Origin: Strongylocentrotus purpuratus
Taxonomy: Eukaryota; Echinodermata; Echinoidea; Camarodonta; Strongylocentrotidae
DNA: 64,000 nt
Assembly: GCF_000002235.5 (NCBI RefSeq)
Contig: NW_022145615.1
Coordinates: forward strand, 10,606,891-10,670,890
Reading direction: 5' to 3'
Below are positions 8,787 through 22,303 of this stretch, piece after piece; the stretch's first letter is position 1, and each line of letters opens with the position of its first letter. The notes under the pieces are model-generated. The model did not search any database. It was not told where the DNA came from and worked only from the letters and a program-made list of their open reading frames with translations. The translations under genes and the position numbers were made by a program.

Positions 8787-11442
8787 AGCATATAATGCTT
8801 GTTTTGGGCCTTATATACAAACAAAAAATAATAATAGCAGAAGAACGGTGAAAGGGAGTGAGAGCAAAGAAGTTGAAAATGTACTGCAACTAGCTAGCGT
8901 ATAAGTATTTTTATGATGATACTCGAAACATAATCAAGTAAAAACTAAAGTCGGTATAATTTGCATTTAAATACCCGGCGAAAAAAAGTTCCGGAGAAGA
9001 AAAATATCCTATAGGGTAGTTCTGGCGTTGAAAAGGACATCGCAAACTTGCTAGAATTGCTAATAAAAATGTCAAGTTCCATTGATAGAACAATGGATAA
9101 CCGCAACAATAGATTCAAGGAACGATGGGGGAGAGGGAAACAGCCTTAAACTTTAAAGGGGGTCTGGAGAGGGGAAAGATATCTTAACCTCAGTATTCCA
9201 ATTGAAAAAACGTCAACTTATATTAATAGGGCAATTGATGGACACTTAAAATGTGAAGAAAGTAAGAAGAATTTTCCACGATCCAGGTTAAAAATAATGA
9301 TGCCAAGGAAGGAATGTGGGATGAAAAATGTATAAATAAGAATGCATTATCCTGTCAATTGACAACCACCAACAATGGTGGCTAAAAATATGAATTACTT
9401 TGTATTCAGGTTGCATTGTTTGACAAAAGAACAAGGATAATTAATTGGGGAAAATATTTTTAAACTATGAAATTATTATTATCAGTATAATTTTTCCGAG
9501 AACAATTGAGGAACACTTTTTAGAGATGACTGTAACAAGCAATCTGTATAGATGCGATTTTGGTAGAAAATTGTCCAGAAAGAGGAGAGAAATAAGATCC
9601 AACTTTAAGACTAAAATTAATATCAATTTGAAAGTATTCCCTACAAGTCGCTTTTTCTTTCGATTTTACGGAGTTTCAATGTCACCAAATACAATTCATA
9701 TTTGGATGAATTCATCATGATAAAATTATGGCAGATATTGGTAAATGCTACATGGCTAAACCATGAAGTAGTACTTCCGGGCTGTCCAAAAGATAGACAG
9801 ACTTCTCACAAGGGAAGGATGAAGACCCAGTAAAAATGTAAGTATGACTCCTGTGCATATCTACATCACTGGAAGACGTCGGCATGTAAATAAAAAGAAA
9901 AACTGTATTACTCATGTAATTTGTATTCATGGGGTAATATATGAAAGATATTGATAAATTAACGAAATCCGAGAAGAAAAAAAAAAGAGGGAGAGGGTGA
10001 TCTTCTGAAGGAGCCTGCTAATTTATTGTTGTGAATTCAAACCGAGTCAAATAAGATATAAACTTCAGTAGACTTTATTTTCAGTCTATATTCATGCTCA
10101 CATAATACATAAGGGCTTCTTTTGATGACACATTCTACATCAATTTACCATATATCGTTTTTCTCATACCCCTTACTGTGCGGGGTTCCTTGAATAACCA
10201 ATGGCAAAGTTTAGTCATATCTTAACAGCTTTAATTAATAACATTGTTGTTATGCTACATGACAAAAACTTCCCTCACACCATTTCTTTCTTGTAATGAG
10301 GAATACATTTGAATATATCTGCTAAAGGCGTCAGAAAAGTATTTGACCCCTCACCATTGATGACCGAGTAGCGTGACCCTTGATCTAACCGACTACTTCC
10401 GTCTGTCACCACGAAGTATAACGGGTCAGCTAAACGTGATATCAATTCAGACACACCCTGGTTGGGAGAGGATTACGGAACAGCATTGACTATGACTGCA
10501 AAGGAAGTGAGCTAGGGAGATGCAACGACGGGAGGTTTTTTTTGGGGGGGGGGGAGGGGTGGAGAGTGATTAGAGAGATATACATTCAGAGATACAGAGG
10601 AATTAGACTATGAGAGGGTAAACAAAGAAATAATGTAGAGAAAAACACAGACAAAGAATAGGATAAAGAAAGAGAAAAGAAAGAAAAAAGAGTGAGGGTG
10701 AGAGAACATATCTTTATATCTTCATTTTTGTATTTATTCATCGATTTCTTTCTTCCTTTCGTTATATATCCATTTGTTTATCCATATTGATATCTTCACA
10801 GGGTACCCTTATAACAGGTGCTTGTATTAGAAGGGGCTGTGTAGTTTTGTAATAGGTAGGGAATAATGATAATATAAGCGGCAAATGACAGGGAACAGCT
10901 TTTAAGTTGAGTCTAACATCGCCTATACAAGCTTTATGAATTTATATTTAGTAGATCCTCAGTGATTTGATTTCAAATTTTTCTCCCCTTCTCTGGTGTA
11001 TCTCCGCCAATATCAAGACTTGACATTCCGATTTAGGGCACCGATAACTGGGTTCAATTTATTTGTGGACAGATGAACGAATATCTTAACTTTTAATATT
11101 TTCAGTGAAATTCAAGAGAAATGTCCATCAGTCTATCTTAAATATTAGTTTCAATACCTTTTCTACGTTCCTTTTTCCAAAAAGAAATCATGAACAATCA
11201 TTAAGACCATAATTGTGTATAATTTCATTTATTTAGGAAAGATTTTAATATTCTGACCGAGCCCTCTAAATTTACAGACCTTATTCATTCTTGACAACTA
11301 ACTTATCCTAGAATTTCATCCTCTTTTTTCTTTTGGCATCATTATCTCTCATCTTATCAAAGCAAGATTTGCAAACCACTAGTATAAAATCTTTACGTAT
11401 TTTTCTCATTATTTCTTTACGGCTAATCTAAAGACGGTTTAT
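8787..11442. other. Intergenic, simple repeats only
   Basis: No gene was recognised. A T8-G11 homopolymer junction lies at 10536-10554 and a purine-rich GA tract at about 10610-10700. The frame at 9445-9720 (91 codons) has no recognisable motif. Confidence 0.55.
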
Positions 11443-11713
11443 TTAAGGGGATGGGATAACTTTGCCTCTGATTCTAAACAAAATCCTGGATTTAGCTCAT
11501 GCTGCAATTATAATTATAAACCTTTTGGTCAGAAATGAATACCACGATTTTTACAAGCCAATCGCATGTTTGATTACCAAGATATTTATGATTGGAATTC
11601 AATTTTTTAATTTTTTTTTATAACACTTTACAGTTTACAGGGGAAAACATGTAGACGTAGGCCATGCATCTCATATTTGTATAACTGGACACATTGTTAA
11701 ACGATCCCTTTAA
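11443..11713 (+). mobile_element. TTAA miniature transposon, family A copy 2 (internally deleted)
   Basis: TTAA at 11443-11446 and 11710-11713 bound a shortened copy of family A (271 bp against 386 and 326 bp). The core CCTGGATTTAGCTCATGCTG is intact and the region after the CCAATCGCATGT block is collapsed. Its right TTAA is also the left TTAA of the family E element next to it. Confidence 0.8.
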
Positions 11714-12249
11714 AGGTACTCTGTCCCTTTTGCAACCAACCTCAAATGCTGTATAGAACTTTGCAGGAATTATGAATATGTCATGTATGTCCTATCTGTG
11801 AAATTTAAACGTTAGCAGTGTCCTCATATTCAAATTATGTAAGGAAACCCGTTTACTTGCTAGACTTCACTGTCAGACACTATTGAGTGACTGACTGGCT
11901 TTTTTCTTCTTTGGTAATAACATACATGAAAAGAGTTGTAAAGGGTACATGAGCATTTGTCTACATCAATAACCCACTTCTTGTGATGGCCAAGATTAAA
12001 CTGATTGAATCTTTGCGCAGCATAAAACGTATGACCATTCGGTACAATTGTCTGAAAATCAAGACTATTACTTTTGGGCTCTATAGTCCTAAAGTCGATT
12101 TGACAACTAATAGTCGTTATTTTCCCACTTGAAGACATTTTCAAGCCCCACCTTTTTTAGGGAAGTTCTAAATTAGTATTATCTTTCAAATGCAGTTGGA
12201 TTTTAACTTTTTCATTTTTTGGCCTGCAAATGGGACATAGTACCTTTAA
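11710..12249 (+). mobile_element. TTAA miniature transposon, family E copy 1
   Basis: The 540-bp element is bounded by TTAA with inverted ends TTAAAGGTAC.CTGTCCC and GGGACATAGTACCTTTAA. It is nearly identical to the element at 27993-28521. The minus-strand frame at 11860-12144 (94 codons) lies inside it and resembles no transposase, so the element looks non-autonomous. Confidence 0.88.
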
Positions 12250-15200
12250 AGTAAAACCCAAAGGTACATTAATGTTTTGACAGTTCAAAATAAGAAGTAT
12301 TTGCATGCCATCATGCTATTCCAGTTTCCTCGAGTATACCCACGAGTACCATGCATTCGAGAAGTTTTTACACAGATGTCACGATAAACGACTTGATTTT
12401 ACTTTCGAGTACGTCAAGTGTTTTGGCACATTTCCAGCACTGAATGATAATTTAAAAAGTTAAATGAATCTGCATTCTGTACTTTCAGTTTCAAATGAAT
12501 TGTAAATATAAATGCAATAGTAACTGTTTTCTTTTTATCAAAGCGAGGAGTCTGACATTGGTTGACTATTGAGTCTACATCGTGGATAAATTTACAACCT
12601 GAAGATGACTTATCATCATGAAGAGAAGAACTAAATGTCTATCTGAAAGTAAAACATCGAAAATAGTTTGAAAATGCATATGATTTAGGGACAAAGTCAG
12701 TCTACGTGGAATAAAACTTTTCTTTTTCTTTTTATACATTTCCATCACCCACCATCATGTTCAGCATGGCGAAAACGTGACATTTCCCATAATAATGTGT
12801 TGTAAGGTAATAGATTCATGTGACAACTAATGAGTTCTTACTTATAATTTTGTAATCTGAAAATTTTAAGAATTTTTTCGGAACTAAGTAGATCTATTGA
12901 AAAGGGAAAACTTAAATTGCCTTGAACTTGAACAAGAATTATATTTATGCCGTGCCGCGATAAGAAAAGGTCTGTAGTATCATACTTGAGCTATGATAAC
13001 CCGAATCCAAAAATTGTGTTTTTTAATGAAATTGAACCTTGAAAAAATGTTGCCCGAGCAAATGTTGGGTTTCATATTAAAGACATCGGTAGTATACTAT
13101 TAATTCAGGCGAAAATAAAGGTATGTCAAATATCACAAGAATCAACCAAAATGCTTTCAAACACTTTACTTTATTCTCTATAATAATATATTGGAATAAG
13201 TAATGTCAATGTTCGTACATTTCCCAAGGCGTAGTACAAAGTATTGAAATTGCCAGTGGTGATATTCTGAAAATCTTTGCAATCAAAATACCCCACAAAT
13301 AATATTTGCGAGAAATAATTATCCTTCACAAATGAAATTTCACATCTCTGTTTAGCTTGCTAATCCTAACTTGTCGCCTTTGCATTTATTTTGATCGTGC
13401 ATTTATTATTCTAATATGAACTCTTTTTCAACTTTGAAAAATGTCCCGATCATCCTTTTTTCCTTGCAGAAAAAAAAATGTGACGATGAGGAAGAACTTG
13501 TTTTCTCTTGGCCCTGTGGGCTCTTAAAAGTCTTCCTGTTTTTTCAGTGGCTTTGTAGGTAATTAATGACAATCGATCGACTTTAAGTAGGTTGAATGAC
13601 GTCAAGACAATGACTTTGAAGAAAAAATACGGTAAAATATAATTAAGTTGTTTCTCTTGCCCCGATACATGTATTATCCATGCTATTTTAAGATGCAAGA
13701 GTAACGTACAGAATCTATAGAATGAAAATTAAGATCTAATCACTTTTCATTAAAATGTGTCTAGCCGCCAAAAAAAAGGTTCTATGTCTATTTTTTTCCT
13801 ATTTTCCAAATAGGTATCGAAAAGAAACATTGGTTATTTTCCAAATCGATATTAAAAAGAAACATTGGTTATTTTATTAAGTGTGTTAAAATTATATTTG
13901 TATTTTTAATCATTAATGTGGAGTACCAAATTATATATCCCTACAAACTCTCACTTTTCAAAATGAGCATTTTATTCAGGGTTTGTATATTTCGGTGACA
14001 TTCATATCCAAAATGCTTATGAAGGATAGTTTGTCAAAGCCTAAAGATTTCAAGGAAGACCTTTGACCCACATACTTCATTCTCCTTCGTTCACAAGATG
14101 AGATACATGTAGTTTCACCTCCCTGATGGGATGCAGTGACTGTATTCTATCGCCAATCATCAGTGATAAAGATTTCCCCTGGGCCTTGGACGCGAATCAG
14201 AATAACATCCTTAAATGATTGTTATCTTGATATATTCTTAGTAAAGATGGACTTAAGAAATAACGAAAGAAGGTTATGCCTTCTTCGATTTCAGGATGTC
14301 TGTGATCACGGGGAGCCTAGCTAAGAGCATCTTGTTTCCAAGGTTGGGGGAAGCCAAATCGGCAACTTGTTATCCCCCTTCTTCATCAGGAAAATGCATG
14401 CGGCTTTATTAAACCCTAGGAGGGTGATTCTTGTTTTCATCATTTAAAAATGATTTTGAAATGGATGATGGGATAAACATGTTTATTTGCCTTGATTTAA
14501 ATTAAAAAAAAGTTATTTGGCCTCTTTTCATCTTTTTGGGTGGTTATTTTACCACGCATTTATTCTTGTTGTCTGCTTGTTCTCAAATTTATGTGACCTT
14601 CTTCTATTCTATTTCATTAAGCCCTTGCTCGTCTCTGACCTCTTCTTCCTATGTCTATGTCATGATATCAAATACCAAATTTATCTCATTTCGTGAGTTG
14701 CGGGTTGGGTGCGCCTGTGTCCGCGTGTATGTGTGTGTGTGTGCCTGCGTGTCGGTTTGTGGGTGTGCGCGATCAGGTGGCCATTATGATTTTTAGGCAT
14801 GTACATTTTCAAATCTCTTCAATGTAATTTGCTTTCTAAAAACAAATTGAAGGGAAGAATTTTCTCCAGGAGGAGAGAAGATGGAAAACTGATCATTAAT
14901 ATCTCTCGACGTCTAAATTCATAATGGCGACACGTTTTTATTCTCTATTTAATTACCTTCCCAATTTCTGTTTATTTAAACAACAATATATTAGAATTAC
15001 CATTGATAGTTCAAATTCCAATGTATAGGAAGAAGTATCATCGATAAAGTCAAATTCAATGGATTATGGTATAAATACATTATACTAGTCATCTAACATC
15101 TGACATGTGTTAACACGACACCACTTACAAAACGTGGAATATAATAGTAATGTAAGGTTATTGAAGAAAACAATGATTTCAACGCAATACATAAGTTGGG

Positions 15201-15600
15201 AAAAATATTGCCCTCGCGATGTTGCCATGGTTGCATTGTCACCGAGAAATACAGTAGGTCTACCCTTGCTTCCACTTCCGTTTCTAATAGACCTTCATGT
15301 TACTGTGACTGACCTAAAGGTGTAAGTAAATCAGCATTGTTCAGCAAACTGCAGGACTATTATTACCCGAATCACAAAGTCCTTTAAGTACGGCCCTACC
15401 CTCTGGCGTTTCCCCCACTTAAAATGTCTAAAATGTGCAAAATTCGGGAGTTAATATTGCTTAGCAACTCAATAAGGCTGTAAATTAAATACACCGCATG
15501 CATTAAACCCGTGACCATTATAAGGGGGAGATTGGGAAAAGTATCATGGGGAAAGCAACATCGACCCGTGAATAGCACGGACCCCTTCCCAGAATAGCTC
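12250..15600. other. Intergenic, minor repeats
   Basis: No gene was recognised. A 35-bp unit is duplicated in tandem at about 13800-13870. A TG-rich simple repeat lies at about 14715-14770 inside the frame at 14536-14796, which I reject as coding. Confidence 0.55.
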
Positions 15601-16043
15601 AGTGCGCATAAACGGAAACCCCCTGCGATCCGAGTGTGGAAGTGGCAATTACTTGGAGGATCTTTACCCTGTGCATTCTGCGCGACTGCCTAATCATAGA
15701 AAGGGGGTTCGTTCAGAGGGGCTCTGGCTTTGTACTTTCCCTGGTGCCATTTTTGTAGATTGGCACAGTCGAGACGGTTGGGACAGTGTAAAAGGGAGCT
15801 ACGATCGAGCGTTCAATCGAGGCTGTTCAGTTTCATCCCAACACCTCTGTCCATTATTGGGGCGCTTCCTGCTGTATGTCTTTATAACACTAACTGCTGG
15901 TTTTACGCCGAACGAGCACAGGCTGTTCGTGATTGAAACATTCAACCTGGTCGTGATTTAGCATTCGGACAACTCTTCTTTGTTTCTGCTCCAGAACCTA
16001 GTGGATATCTTTGGAACACTTTGGTCATAACACTTGGTCCACG
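15601..16043 (+). promoter_or_regulatory. Candidate promoter and 5' UTR of the Gly-rich membrane protein gene
   Basis: This 440-bp stretch is visibly richer in GC than its surroundings and ends at the ATG at 16044. It holds a CArG-type CCATTATTGG (15851-15860), an ETS-like site read as AGGAAG on the minus strand just after it, and a TATA-like TTTATAA at 15881. The transcription start is not determinable. The 119-codon frame across it is taken as non-coding. Confidence 0.45.
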
Positions 16044-16092
16044 ATGGCAAAGCGACGGTGTGTGTTCGGTTTATTGGCTGTTGCATTTCTAG
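16044..16092 (+). CDS. Gly/Pro/Tyr-rich P16-like membrane protein, exon 1 (signal peptide start)
   Basis: ATG with A at -3 and G at +4 begins a 49-nt coding exon for a basic N-terminus (MAKRRC) and hydrophobic core (VFGLLAVAFL). A consensus donor GTAAGT starts at 16093, leaving phase 1. Joining the final G to exon 2 at 22304 makes a Val codon and completes a typical signal peptide, probably cleaved near residue 25 after TTAQ. I chose this exon because the exon 2 frame read on its own has intron-like sequence upstream and no signal peptide. Confidence 0.85.
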
Positions 16093-19000
16093 GTAAGTTC
16101 TGTGCAGGATTGTGAAGGTTTTTCTCTCATTTATAGCAGTCTTGGCGTTGAAGCACATCTTCAATTTTACACGACTTAAAGTGTAGTATGGAATTTCATC
16201 CATTGTGGTTTGGATTATAATCTGAAATGAGGAATACTGACCTTTCTTTAACCGCACCTACCATCAAGATAGTCACACACTTAAACAAAATCATGTAAAA
16301 TCTGATATCTGTATAGATATTCCAACAAAGAAATGTGATATCCGCAGATTAAATGATTACAAACATTAAGCAAATATTTTAATACCTAGATAGTGCAACA
16401 CGCATAGGGTTTCACTTCTCTTCATCAGCCTGCGTGTCTGCCTCTTGTTACTCTTGCAACTTAATTTACTAAACACATGGGAAACACAATTGAGACAACT
16501 GAAAGTTATAGGGGTAAACCATGGTGTAACATGAAGACCAGTCTCTTGTTTCTTGATCACATGGTCTTGCAGTGTAGTATCATTCTTAGACCATGATCAT
16601 AGAATTTATTTCCGCGTGGAAAATCTTATATAAATGAATCCAATGTGGCGTAAAAACAAGTTGGGGTCCCTTGCTTTAGGTCTCGTCTCCTGAAAGCCAG
16701 TGAACTTGACTATATTGGGGAGCTATAACGTTTGTCTTCGCTACTTCGATAAACGGAATGAAGCTTAGAAGAAGAAGACAACATCATACACAGCGCTATG
16801 TCAAACACGTATAGCATTACAATAAGAGATAAGGAACAGTTCTGAATATCAAAATCATGCTCAAGCATAACTATCCCTTCAGAGATTTCTGCAGTAGGTG
16901 CTTTAACCTTTACCTTTTACTGTTTGCCAAATTCCAAGTGACGTACAGTTGCTTCCTTCCTTAATCATAACGGCTCTCATGGATATTGATAATTATGATT
17001 CTAGGATAAGGCTCGAGTTTCATATCTTAATGGTGTATTCATCTTATTATAAATGAATAAATAAATGTAAACTATCGTTCATGAAAGACAACATAATTTA
17101 GGGTAATGCCGTAAAAGGGCTTGAGATTTCTCTTGCCTGTATGCTGTTGATAAAAATCATACTTACGCGGATAAATAAATAGATAATGGAGAGAGCTCTA
17201 AGCACTGCAGCGAAAACTTCACCTAAATAATTCATCTGTCATTTGTCATCGTTATTTCAACAATTCTTTTAAAGCATATAACAATTTGCATTGAATGTTT
17301 CATCTACATATATATTACCTTGAATTCGTTATGTCAAATTACGTCCTTATTCTAAGTCATTTCTCGACCCAGTATATGATTATTATGGTGACGACAAACA
17401 ATGTAGTTTGTTCTATTTCATTCTTCTTTCAATTCTTCATATCCATTTTCTTATCAATTTCAGTCATATGAGTTGGTATGAATTTGCACACCTGAAAGTT
17501 GAATATACATATATTTCTTTACAACAATATTGTTTTCCATAACGACATTCAAACTATGAAACAATATCAATTCATAGCATTAAAATCTAAAGAGTATGAT
17601 CGTAAGACTTAGTAGTTCTTGTATAGCAGTTGCACACAGACTGCTGTAGGCCATAGAACAAAGATCCAGACAAGGATATCTAAAAATATCTTCCCCCTGA
17701 TTAACTTCCTATAAATCGAGCACTTATGACTGAAATTGGTATTAAATAATTTTATTCCGCTTCCGTTTTATTGTCTTGCATTTCATCAATTTTTGACTTC
17801 ACAAGGCAACTTCTAGCTGATATCAAAAGTAGTTCTGGCGGGGCCTAATCCCATAACGACAAGTTCCTCAAACGTAAGATCAAAGTATCTGTCGAGGCCC
17901 CCAGCGTGGACGTGCAGTCACGCAGAATGAGGTCACATGACTGTCATGAAGAAAGATCGACTGCGTCACCATGTGCATGTTGCCAAACTAATGATAATAA
18001 AATAAGTTAAAGATAGAGGCCTAAAGCATCGTGAGCCACATATTTCGACAAAAGCTTTAAAGTTCGCAATTGCACTCCTCTGAATTCTAATACCTTTCTG
18101 TTCTGATAATACTGCATGCTATGCGTTTGTATTATTGTAAAAAGGCAGCAAACAGCAAATAACTGAATTGTAATGCTGTGTTTTACTTTTCAAAAGGCGA
18201 GAGGTGGGTTTCATTAAAAATTTCAAGATTATTCGTGTTTTAATATATTTGCCCCGTAGCTTACATAGCTCGAATGTATAAAAGAAAAATATACTGACGT
18301 CTGAATAATCTAGTCCTACAATATGATTTTGCTTTCCCAAAAAGTTCGTTATGCACATTATCATCAAATATAACAGCTGGTAAAGTTGGGTACATAGAGT
18401 TATTGAAATGAAACAACCAGAGAACCTGACGCTCAATACTAGACCCTTTGGGAAGATTTTGGAAGAACATGTTTAATGGCTCTGAATGAAGCAATTACTA
18501 AAGCCTACATTATCTTTAAATCATTGTTTGCTTATATTGATATGTTTATATATATATATATATATATTTAAGTGTGTTTATACGGGAAACGAAACCAAAC
18601 CAAACCGTACTACAAATATACGATGTCTGCCCATAGATTTAGGCAGAAAGGGGCCACAGACCAATTAATGTGCTGCAATATTCAGATAAGGTAATCGAAC
18701 TAACAGTCCCACCCACACTAAGAAATGTGTGTAACACGTGATCACATATCTGAAAATGTTAGTTCTGCTTTCGACATTCACCAGCATATTTGTCACCTTG
18801 CAAGTATATTTTGCTAGTACCAATATTCCCTCTTAGAGGGGAGATTGGACTATAGACTACTATTGGATATAGACTACTACAATTACAAGAAAAAGTTTCT
18901 CTCAAATGATCATTTCATTTACAGAAATCAAGAAAAGCTCTACTATATCTTATTCAACTTTATACTTAAATGTTAAAGGCTAACGGAAATTTATGTCACT

Positions 19001-22000
19001 TTAACCAACAAATTCGGGATTAAATCGAGGTCAGATCGATGATTCATACGGGGAACCCTAGATAATCCGTGGGTTGCATTTTACTCAATGTTTTTGTGAC
19101 TGAGTCATGTCTTGTCATTTCGTATTAGGTAAACAAAATGCTACAGCTTTTTCTGATGTTCGCAAGTTATTTGGCTATATTTTCTTGGCACTTCTTTGAT
19201 ATTTTTTGCACATTTTGTTTACAAAAATCACTTAGCGATGAGCAAATATTGCTCAATAATTTATGTTAAAATGTCAATATGCATGTCTTGCCTTTGTACG
19301 TAGAGCAGCATTTAGCTTAGGCCCCTAATTTATTAAAATATTGAGGGGCGGATGGAAGGGATATGGGGAAATAACAAGGGAGTTGACTCATTTTCAAGAG
19401 CGAAATCTTTGCCTATGTCCTTATTGTCTATGTCGTAGCTGCGTCGATTTACTTGGAAATCATACCTTAATAAGTTGCTTTGTTATGCATATTTTTTTTA
19501 TAACAGAGGCCTAAAAAGGTCCACAGTTGATGTAGAAGCCTAATAAAAGCCCACAGTTTTTTACGTAGAAGTCGATAACCTGATAGCTATCTTGCAGTGG
19601 AGTATGTTTAAACGATATGTAAAGAAATTGATCCTGTGGTAATATGTTGTTTGGTGGGGACTCTAAAACAAAGGGCGGATCATGTCACAAACGCGTCATC
19701 CGTCCCAATTAACACCTGTCATCCATATCACACGTCTCACACTTTATGCCACAAACAATGCACATACATGTAGGTATTGATCAACAGCCATTGTTTATAA
19801 AGACAACAACATCACATTTAGAACGAATTTTTCTAAAGATCTTCTCAAAGAGAACGTTCAGTGTTTATTCTTTTTCTAATTCCCATTGCCCATGAGACGA
19901 TAATTTGGGTGCGTTATTAGTACATTTGATAAAGCATATGACGGAAATTATGGCATGCACCACAAAGTATTCATACTACTCATTTTGCCTTCCCTTGATG
20001 TACGTTGTCATTTTCATGCGGCGCGTCAAAGGTCGCACCAGTTTTTGACGCAATCGTACATCAATATAATGGCGCTTTATTGTTTGTACCAGGCATAATG
20101 GCATTTGTTGTCGGATGATGTAAACGATCATACTCAGTAAAGCAAACTTGTTTGCAAACTTTTATCATGTTTATCAGTGGACGAACTTCCTGGTAGTAAT
20201 TAGAAATGATTGTTACCTATGTTACAAAGAATATTAAGGCCCCATCCCACAATTTAAAGTTTTACACTCTCTTATTGCCCACATTATGTTGGTGTCATCG
20301 ATTGGAAATGATCATGTCAACTCCGAAAGTGGAGAAGTAATTCTGAATAAAACTTGCAGAGCGATGCTGTAGAGTGAATAAACTCTGTATTGAGGTCCCC
20401 CATAATCCAAAGGATTTTCTTAGCTTTGTGACTTATTTTACAGTACGATGAAACATATTACATCTAGATTTAAACATTATTTGATTATACCTCTCAAATC
20501 AAATTTCCTCTTGGCCTACATGGGATTAAATCAATTGTTAAGCGAGTAATCAAAATAGCTAAGTGGCAAATACGTCATTGATTTATAAACCTTTAGAATC
20601 ATAAGTAATGATCATGTCAATCTGTAAAAGTTTTCCTCGGGTTCAGATGTGGTTGTGTGTTGGTTGATGCGTCTGTAAGGGCGTCTGACTATCTCGTTTG
20701 ATCAATCACGAGATTCTTATGATCAAGGGCTTTCGTCGCCTCTTTACGCTCAAGAACAGAACCGCTCAGTCTGATTGATGATACATAGTACCATTTCCTG
20801 TAAGTGTTGATGCAGGGATCAACCATGTATCCCTACCAAAGTTCTCTTTTCTTCTCCGTTCCTTGGTTTTTGAGATTCATCTGCAAAATTAAGTCCATCA
20901 AGCATGGTTATTGTAGTCTCTGATAGCAAGAAAAAAGCTCAATTTTGAAGATCATTTAAGGCGATGCTTACAAACCGAGGAGGTGATCTGAAGAGGAATT
21001 ATAAAACAAAACACTGAAGTTACATATCACATCCAAGTGATTGTGATTATATACTGTACGTTTTCTCACGGTAACAACCTGATTTATTGAGTCTAGATTA
21101 TAATAATTCTGTATTATACAACACCTACGTGGATCCTTGTCATTTGATTGGACGGTTGTTGATCACATGATATTCAATAGATGGTATATTGCACGGTCGT
21201 GCATTTTTGGTTATATGCAGACTGCACCTCTCTGCTGCATGTGCGCGTATCCCTGCGTGTATCTGACGCGAAGGCAATCTGCATGTAATCGAGAAGGCTT
21301 GACTCGAACTTTAATTTATCTTTATAAGGAGTAAAGCATAATTTGTTGATTAACGTTCTATTAGGTCTTCTTCGATGTTGTATAAAACAAATAATGAATG
21401 TTTTTCATTCGTTTAATAGTGCAAATATGTTCATTCGTTGAAAGATTAACGTTAATTCTATTCAACTCGGCTGACGCCTCGTTGAATAGAATGTTAATCT
21501 TTCAGCTCATGAACATATTCGCACTATTGAACTCATAACCATTCATTATTTGTATACTATTTCTGCCTGGAATATTAGATGATGAAAATGAAATAATGTA
21601 CTTGCATTCTTAAACTTATGACATGGTTCATGTGTAATTTATTTCCATACGCATTTCTTCTTTTCAACAACATAACATCCATCGTGAAATAAATTGTATG
21701 GTCTCACAAGTCAAAAGGTCACTTGAAGAGATGTAATTCGAGAATTTCTATTCTATTTCCCATAAAATTATAATTGCAATTAATGTTAAATCATTTTTAA
21801 CTGGTGCACTGGTTTGAAATAACACTGTTATAAAAGTCTATGAGCTATCACATTTATTGTAAAAAAAAAAGCATGTTTCGCTTATAAAGGCAGGGTGGTG
21901 AATTTGTTAACAAAACTTATTTAAAGACAATGGTAAATTTATCCAAGGGAAAACAATGTGACAACTACTTTCAAACGCTTCTGTGATGTTAGTACTTTTT

Positions 22001-22303
22001 TTTGCATGAAGATAGTTTCGATGGGATTGGATTTCGTATACGTAATTTTTGTTGTCGTTGATTTTTAATTCACTCATGTCACCATAGGTAACCTAACCCG
22101 AGCTCGTTGTTCTGCAACGTATGTCATGTGTTCTATCCTTATATTCTGAAATATTCTCAACCGATTTATTGTGATTGTAAAACACTCAATTCCAATCGTT
22201 AACTTTGAGCAAAATATGGAGACTCAAGTTCAAATGTTAAAACGAAATATAACGACCAAGTTTGATTATAACCTTCTCTGTATTTTTTTGTCTCCCCGTA
22301 CAG
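16093..22303 (+). other. Intron (6.2 kb) of the Gly-rich membrane protein gene
   Basis: GTAAGT donor at 16093 and a pyrimidine-rich acceptor ending CCCCGTACAG at 22303, phase 1. Contents seen: a TA microsatellite (18547-18568), a short tandem repeat (about 19507-19570) and a long palindrome (21387-21553). No internal coding exon was recognised; the frames in it (for example 18119-18436 minus) show no protein features. Confidence 0.8.
21387..21553. repeat. Long palindrome (foldback) within intron
   Basis: The left arm runs from ACAAATAATGAATG through GTTGAAAGATTAACG to TTCTATTCAAC. It is matched in reverse by the right arm, GTTGAATAGAATGTTAATC through GAACATATTCGCACTATTG to CATTCATTATTTGT. 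A loop of about 12 bases (CGGCTGACGCCTC region) sits at the centre. It is probably a foldback transposon relic. Confidence 0.85.

Noticed and set aside
11860..12144. 94-codon minus-strand frame as a gene
   Set aside because: Lies inside a miniature transposon whose second copy (27993-28521) carries a short deletion in it.
15602..15961. 119-codon frame before the Gly-rich gene
   Set aside because: Lies in the promoter/5' UTR stretch, has no motif, and a second frame of similar quality overlaps it.
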